Assembly: GCA_029204225.1 (NCBI GenBank)
Contig: CM055097.1
Coordinates: 10,486,230 to 10,550,229 of the forward strand
Length of the DNA stretch: 64,000 bases
Source: Diphasiastrum complanatum
Lineage: Eukaryota; Streptophyta; Lycopodiopsida; Lycopodiales; Lycopodiaceae
Direction of reading: 5' to 3'
Positions 58,181-64,000 of the stretch are shown piece after piece. The notes below the pieces were generated by a model, which saw only the letters and a program-made list of their open reading frames with translations, did not search any database and was not told the origin of the DNA. How positions within the stretch are numbered: the first letter of the stretch is position 1; each line of letters begins with the position of its first letter. A program made the translations under genes and the position numbers.

Positions 58181-59135
58181 TAACATATTCACAGGTATTA
58201 GCATCAAAGATGCAACTAGTCTGACGTCTTGTGATGCATGCATAACATGTCACATACACCCTTCATGAGAGATTCATCCAAGACTACAGATCTCTTGGAG
58301 CTGATACATTCTAACATCTGCGGACCCTTTAATGTGGTCTCTGTGGGAGGATCAAGATACTATATCACCTTCATTGATGATTTCTTTGCAGTTGTCTAAT
58401 TCATCCACAACAAGTCAAAGGCACTTGACAAATTTATAGAGTTTGTAAATTGGGCGGAGAAGTGGACTAACAAGAAAGTCAAGCAGCTACAAACCGACAA
58501 AGGCAGAGAATATGTCTCCACACGATTTGCTAAGTTCTGTACCAGTTGCGACATCCTTCATTTGAAGACAGTAGCATATACACCACAACAAAATGGTGTT
58601 TCGGAGAGGAAAAACATGACCCTCATGGAAGCTGCAAGATGCATGATGGCCTATTCAAGGGCATCAAAATTACTATGGGCTCAAGCAGTAGCTACAGCCG
58701 CCTACCTGTAGAACAGGATTGACAAATCTCACACCACTCCACATGAAGTGTGGTGGGGCAATAAGCCAAATCTAGCTCATGTACGTATCTTTGGATGTGT
58801 AGCATATGCACACATACCAGATAAGAAGAGAAAGAAGCTAGATGAAAACGTGGATCAAGGATTCCTTATAGGCTACGATGTATATTTTTCATATTACAGA
58901 ATCTACATGCCTAAAACCAAGGAAGTAAAGACTATTAGAGATGTCAAGTTTGCAAAGCAAGAACGATGGCTGACGGAGATCTAGTTGGCTATGAGATTCT
59001 TAGCAAGCAGTATTACGACATGCCCACACAGACAGTGGGAGCAGACGATGAACATCTAGATCAAGATGTTCACATACCATATCAAATGAGTGACGGTTCA
59101 GATGATGAACAAACCAAGATGCCTATATTTTTGAA
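58181..59135 (+). pseudogene. Copia element H integrase, truncated by element I
   Basis: Broken frames cover the zinc finger (CDACI region near 58235), the first Asp segment and QNGVSERKN near 58590-58616 with the catalytic Glu. Frame 58748-58984 has NKPNLAHVRIFGCVAYAHIP and YYRIYMPKTKEVKTIRDVKF. The following frame continues into the linker (DEHLDQDVHIPYQMSDGSDD) and ends at 59135, where an LTR begins. RT, RNase H and 3' LTR are not in the window. Confidence 0.75.
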
Positions 59136-59486
59136 TGTTGGGTACTTTGAATCTAGACCCAAAAATAGTAGGGTTAGCATTTTGGTGAGAAAGCCAAGTG
59201 GCCAAATAGGGTTTGGACCTCTTATAAAAGGATGTAACTCATGGAGAGACATATCTTCTCTCTTCTCTATCTCATTTCATGCTTATACATGGTTCTCTTG
59301 GGTTCTACTATCCATTGGTGCTCTATACTTGTGATTGCATGTAGAATGATCTATATTTGTTATTTTTGGATCCACACGTGTGAAATACAGTAGCTTGCTA
59401 GTTTTGTATAGACAACAATAGTACTTTATCTTTTGACTCATGTTTGATCAAGTTCTATTAGAGTTTGCATCTCATTTTGTGTGACG
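59136..59486 (+). mobile_element. Copia element I 5' LTR, left part
   Basis: It begins TGTTGGGTACTTTG inside the linker of element H. A TATA box (TTATAAAAGG) lies at 59222-59231. It contains CCACACGTGTGAAATAC near 59371. It is interrupted at 59486 by element B and resumes at 63574. Confidence 0.7.
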
Positions 59487-60337
59487 TGTTGAAATATCAC
59501 TTCCAACTTGTTGTATCTTGTAGATCTCAAGTTATTTGAGCTTGATAGGATCTCACACGTGTGGAGTCTATTCCCACATGTGAAAGAATGTACATAAGTC
59601 ATTTTTATTAAGTTAGATTGGTTTTAGCTTGATCTACACTAGTGTGAAATTGACCTTTGAGTAGAATCTTGAAAATGGTCAAATTAGTCAAACTTTTTGT
59701 AAATAGATTGGACTTCCATGTGAATAAGTTATTACTCACACATGTCAAGATACCATTCACACTGTGGATAAGCTTCTAGAAGATAAGATAAGAATATTCC
59801 ATTAGATCCTATTTTATAGAGAATATTCCTATAAATGTGGAAGACTAGCTTTTTGTTTTCTAGCCAAAGAGAATAGTCAACTTTGGGAAATGAGCACATA
59901 TGGCTCCCATTGGTGGATCTGGATGACTAGGCACTCTTCACACGTGTGAAGGCCTGCTGGACAGTACACAACTTGTGGATGTACTTGATCTTTAAAGAGA
60001 TCAACCAAATCAATAACAAGTTGATGTGACATTGGCAAATTCTAGTTTTGTTGAGATTTCCACATTTGTCTTGAGTTTTGATGAATGAAATGCATTTGTA
60101 AGTTAATGTACTTTACTCTCTATAAACAGACCGTACAGGTACTGTCCTCCACACGCATGAGGCCACCCATCCATGTGTTTGATCGTTTGATCCATTGCTC
60201 TTGCTTAAATCATAGTGTAAAGCATCTAGATCAAGATCTAACATCTAGAACTTGATAGATCTTTAAATTAAGCAATCAATAACTCTTAATGATTGATAGT
60301 ACAATCAATATTTGTCCTTTTTCTCTGAAAATTGACA
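59487..60337 (+). mobile_element. Copia element B 5' LTR
   Basis: It runs TGTTGAAATATCAC to GAAAATTGACA, 851 bp, pairing with 62717-63568 (852 bp). By eye about 40 positions differ. Flanks TGACG (59482-59486) and TGAAG (63569-63573) are a probable target duplication with one mismatch. The LTR contains repeated CACGTG-like palindromes (see findings). Confidence 0.95.
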
Positions 60338-60350
60338 TGGTATCAGAGCC
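60338..60350 (+). promoter_or_regulatory. Primer-binding site of element B
   Basis: TGGTATCAGAGCC, directly at the LTR edge; Met-tRNA type. Confidence 0.85.
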
Positions 60351-60928
60351 AAGTCTAAGAGTGATCTAAATGATTAATAGTACTTGAGAAATCATTGACA
60401 ATTTGTTGTTTTTGAGTTCTAATTGAGAGGGCGAGTTCAAAGAGAGAAGTAACATCATTGTTTCTGGTCAAGATCGATTTGTGGGCTGAAGTACTATCCA
60501 CACATGTGAAACCATACAACAACCTTCAGATTAACTTCCATAAGTGTTCTTGATCCAAAAAAGTGCATACTAGTCCAAAATTCAAGGTTTTTAGTGCATT
60601 GTCTAGATCTAGGTTCAATCTATTGAATGCTAATGATCAAATAGTGTTTTGAGTCATTGAAGTAATTCATTCTAAAGCATTAGATCAGATCTTTAAGGTT
60701 GATTTGTTCAGATCTTAAGTGTGTCTGGAATATCAAACCAATTTGAACTAGAATCAATTTCTTTGAGGAGTAAATTGCTAGGATATTTGTAGTTGATCTA
60801 TTATACCATCATCCAAGTTGAACTAGGTTTGATTGGGCCGAGATTAGAAGCTTCTTGAAAGCTAGAAATCTATCTTAGATCACACCTTATCAAGAGAACT
60901 TTGTGTATCTCATAGGCTTTCATTCAAA
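60351..60928 (+). other. Untranslated leader of element B
   Basis: No element-encoded frame. It ends shortly before the gag ATG. One CACATGTGAAACC phrase is present near 60501. Confidence 0.6.
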
Positions 60929-61484
60929 ATGACATTCATGGGTGGATATATGTTAGAATCTAGTGAGAAACTAACTTCCAAAAACTATTCCATTTGGAAA
61001 GTAGGAATGGAATCACTACTAGTGGTTCATGATCTCTTTGATATTGTCTTAGGAGTTGAGGAAGAGCCTCAAGCTCCCCAAGAACAACTAAAATACAAGA
61101 AGAGGGTTAGATTAGCCCTACATTGCTTGAAGTTAAATGTAAGCAATGACCTCTTGAAGGAGGTGGCTTCTTGTACCACATCAGAAGAGGCTTGGGAATC
61201 ACTAAAGAACATTTATGAATCCAATAACACTTCAAGAGTGCTTATGCTAAGAAACTTGATCTCGCAAAGCATGAGGGAAAGTGGAGAAAATGGACAAGGT
61301 ATGTCCTAAGGATAAAATCCTTGAACAAAGAATTGGGATCTGTAGGAGAGAGATCCAAGATAATGAACTAGTACAAGTAATCTTGAATGGATTAGGAGAT
61401 GAGTTCTCTAATCTAGTTCAATCTTTTGCTATTCAAGACCAACTTCCATCAATTGAAAAATTGCATAATGTTCTTATGAAGAAA
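60929..61484 (+). pseudogene. Copia element B gag, truncated and fused to RT
   Basis: MTFMGGYMLESSEKLTSKNY, SIWKVGMESLLVVHDLFDIV, EEAWESLKNIYESNNTSRVL, then a frameshift near 61300. The next frame has NELVQVILNGLGDEFSNLVQ and LPSIEKLHNVLM. It is very like the gag of element A. Right after VLM the DNA becomes the RT sequence EETFAPVAKL in another frame. The zinc knuckle, protease, integrase and RT N-terminus are missing. Confidence 0.85.
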
Positions 61485-62196
61485 CATTTGCTCCTGTGGC
61501 AAAACTTGTAACCATTAGATTGATCATCTGTATTGCTACTTTATTCAAGTGGAATATCTATCAAATGGATGTGACAAATGCTTTTTTGAATGGATACTTG
61601 GAGGAGGAAATATACATGTTGCAACCCGAGGGCTTCATCAAGGATGGTGAGGAGGACAAGGTTTGCCACTTAAGGAAGAGCCTATATGGCTTGAAGCAAG
61701 CTGTAATGATGAAAAGATCATCATTTTAGTACTTTATGTTGATGATATCATATTGACAGGAAATGATGGTGAAGGCATAAGAAATGTTAAAGTTTCCTTG
61801 TCTAGTGAATTCAAGATGGTAGATCTAGGACTTCTTAAGTTCATACTTGGAATAGAAGCTACTAGAGGTAGTGATTTTACTTCTATAAGTCAATCAAAGT
61901 ATGCTACTTACATTCTTGAGAGGTTTGGCATGAAATATTGTAAAGGGATTGACACCCCTATGGAGCAAACTTGTAAAGTTACTAATGATTGTTTTGAAGC
62001 GTCCTTTGAGAACATCACACTCTTTAGGAAGCTCATAGGCTCCTTAATCTATTTGACAATCACTAGACTAGATTTGAGTTATAGTGTAAGCAAGTTAAGT
62101 CAATATATGCAAGGTCCCTTGATGCATCATTGGAAAAGTGCTAAGAGAGTGCTTAGATATGTCTCTTCTACTAGATTTTTTGGCATTCTCTATTAA
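61485..62196 (+). pseudogene. Copia element B reverse transcriptase with a second internal deletion
   Basis: VTIRLIICIATLFKWNIYQM, DVTNAFLNGYLEEEIYMLQP and HLRKSLYGLKQA. There ~110-125 bp present in element A are missing, and the frame shifts. Then KIIILVLYVDDIILTG (YVDD intact), SSEFKMVDLGLLKFILGIEA, CKGIDTPMEQTC and SLIYLTITRLDLSYSVSKLS. Stops after YLEEE-SSF (61729) and at 62196 break it. Confidence 0.85.
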
Positions 62197-62205
62197 GGAT
62201 CTAAC

Positions 62206-62703
62206 TTGTACTTGAGAGCATTTTCGGATTCAGATTTTGCAGGAGATAAGATGGATAGAAGATCCATAAGTGCATTTGTCACTTTTCTTTGTGGAGGAGG
62301 GATATCTTGGCTTTCCAAAAAGCAATATACAATTTCTCTTTCCTCTTGTGAAGCCGAGTACAAGGCATTGACTTCAACAACCAAAGAACTCCTATGGCTA
62401 AGAAGGCTTTTGGTGGAGCTTCAAGTGCTAAAGGCCGAGGAGATCTCTTGCATCTATTGTGACAATCAATCTTCTCAACAAATTGCTACCAATCCGATCT
62501 TCCATGCTAGAACAAAGCATATTGAGATAGCTCATCACTTTGTGAGGGAGAAGGTGCAATCCGAGGAGGTTCAACTTCATCATGTGCCTTCATCCGAGTG
62601 CATAGCTGATATCTTAACCAAACCTTTGGCTAAAGATCCATTTTTCAAGTTAAGAAATGCTCTTGGAGTTGTAGATATGTGTACATTAGACTTGCCAAGT
62701 TAG
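62206..62703 (+). pseudogene. Copia element B RNase H
   Basis: A 165-codon open frame: FSDSDFAGDKMDRRSISAFV, SLSSCEAEYKALTSTTKE, YCDNQSSQQIATNPIFHART and SECIADILTKPLAKDPFFK. The RNase H core residues are present and the C-terminus is complete to the stop at 62703. It is out of frame with the RT before it, so it would not be made as part of a polyprotein. A polypurine tract (AAGTGAGGAGGAG, 62704-62716) follows. Confidence 0.85.
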
Positions 62704-62716
62704 AAGTGAGGAGGAG

Positions 62717-63568
62717 TGTTAAAATATCACTTCCAACTTGTTGTATCTTGTAGATCTCAAGTTATTTGAGCTTGATAGGATCTCACACGTGTGGATTCTG
62801 TTCCCACGTGTGAAAGAATGTACATAAGTCATTTTTATTAAGTTAGATTGGTTTTAGCTTGATCTACACTATTGTGAAATTGTCCTTTGAGTAGAATCTT
62901 GAAAATGGTCAAATTGGTCAAACTTTTTGTAAATAGATTGGACTTCCATGTGAATGAGTTGTTACTCACACATGTCAAGAGAACATTCACACATGTGGAT
63001 AAGCTTCTAGAAGATAAGATAGAAAGATTCCATTAGATCCTATTTTATAGAGAATATTCCTATAGATGTGGAAGACTAGCTTTTTGTTTTCTAGCCAAAG
63101 AGAATAGTCAACTTTGGGAAATGAGCACATATGGCTCCCATTGGTGGATCTGGATGACTAGGCACTCTTCACATGTGTGAAGGCCTACTGGACATTGTAC
63201 AGCTCGTGGATGTACTTGATCTATAAAGAGATTAACCAAATCAATAACAAGTTGATGTGACATTGGCAAATTCTAGTTTTGTTGAGATTTCCACATTTGT
63301 CTTGAGTTTTGATGAATGAAATGCATTTGTAAGTTAATGTACTTTACTCTATGTAAACAGGCCGTACAGGTACTATCCTCCACACGTGTGAGGCCGCCCA
63401 TCCATGTGTTTGATCATTTGATCCATTGCTCTTGCTTAAATCATAGTGTAAAGCATCTAGATCAAGATCTAACATCTAGAACTTGATAGATATTTGGATT
63501 AAGCAATCAATAACTCTTAATGATTGATAGTACAATCAATATTTATCTTTTTTCTCTGAAAATTGACA
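62717..63568 (+). mobile_element. Copia element B 3' LTR
   Basis: It runs TGTTAAAATATCAC to GAAAATTGACA, 852 bp, directly after the polypurine tract. See the 5' LTR for the target duplication. Confidence 0.95.
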
Positions 63569-63573
63569 TGAAG

Positions 63574-63673
63574 ATGCTGATTTTTCTACATTGGTGAGAT
63601 TGGTGAAGTAGCTTCTTTTGTTACCCAAGATCTTTTTGTGGATTGGATCATCAATGATCTGAGATCCTTCACA
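63574..63673 (+). mobile_element. Copia element I 5' LTR, right part
   Basis: It continues from 59486 after element B and ends GATCCTTCACA directly before a primer-binding site, giving an LTR of ~450 bp in all. Confidence 0.65.
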
Positions 63674-63685
63674 TGGTATCAGAGC
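63674..63685 (+). promoter_or_regulatory. Primer-binding site of element I
   Basis: TGGTATCAGAGC, directly at the LTR edge; Met-tRNA type. Confidence 0.8.
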
Positions 63686-64000
63686 TTGTGTTTCAGGTTA
63701 TAAAGGAGGAAATCATATCTATTAATGATTTGGTGAAGATATCAAGGCTAGAGCATGCTAGAGAGGATTCTACACCAAAATCAAGTTTTTTACTTTTGTA
63801 GATTGGATAAATTGTAACTCTCCAAGCTGGCCACTCTCCCAATGTGGGTATTTTATCCAATTCCTTTCTGGCCTCTATTTCAGAGATTTTAAACTTAAGG
63901 ACCCAACCACCACACGAGGACTCATGAGGATGTCGCGCTAAAAAACTCTAGATCTGGTCCTCGACGCTGATTGGCCTTCTGAATAATGGTGTGGTCCTTG
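63686..64000 (+). other. Leader of element I or flanking sequence; no gene recognised
   Basis: About 315 bp to the window end with no recognised gag start. Composition becomes less AT-rich after ~63820, so a further junction is possible. Confidence 0.4.

Overview
This is nuclear DNA from a land plant, made almost entirely of retrotransposon sequence. The evidence for a plant is: a spliced RTE1-family (ethylene-receptor regulator) gene at 33821-34822; a fragment of a plant-type bHLH/ACT-like transcription factor at 5517-5897; and many Ty1/copia elements whose primer-binding sites match initiator-Met tRNA. A seed-free plant such as a fern or lycophyte is my guess. It rests on an early-branching, endonuclease-bearing non-LTR element and the abundant (GA)n/(CA)n tracts, and no species can be named.

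Layout. 0-9 kb holds old debris: a small palindromic (MITE-like) element, scraps of copia reverse transcriptase and gypsy RNase H/integrase, the bHLH fragment and one unidentified exon-like piece. 9-13.5 kb holds two minus-strand LTR-element wrecks, one copia and one Ty3/gypsy. 15.4-18.7 kb is satellite DNA: a ~355-bp tandem repeat, then CA, ATC, TA and CT tracts inside a second repeat rich in palindromes. 18.7-23.8 kb is a degraded copia element (A) without its 3' end. 23.8-32.7 kb is a non-LTR retrotransposon carrying a copia element (D); a later inversion turned one LTR and the middle of the non-LTR element around. 33.8-34.8 kb is the only intact host gene. 37.3-38.9 kb is a minus-strand copia scrap. 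41.9-44.7 kb is copia E, whose LTR runs straight into a second primer-binding site. 45-64 kb is a nest of copia elements: G lies inside an LTR of F; F abuts the 5' LTR of H; H is cut by I; and B lies inside the LTR of I.

No autonomous element survives. Almost every pol region has stops, frameshifts or a missing domain: B fuses gag to RT, G lacks the RT core, and F lacks the RT N-terminus. Target-site duplications with one mismatch could be read for D, G and B, and LTR pairs differ by several percent by eye. The nest is therefore layered and not recent. Apart from RTE1 there is no cooperative gene set, and I saw no new protein system. The most informative structures are the inverted D/non-LTR composite, the restriction-like endonuclease domain of that non-LTR element, and the palindrome arrays in several LTRs.
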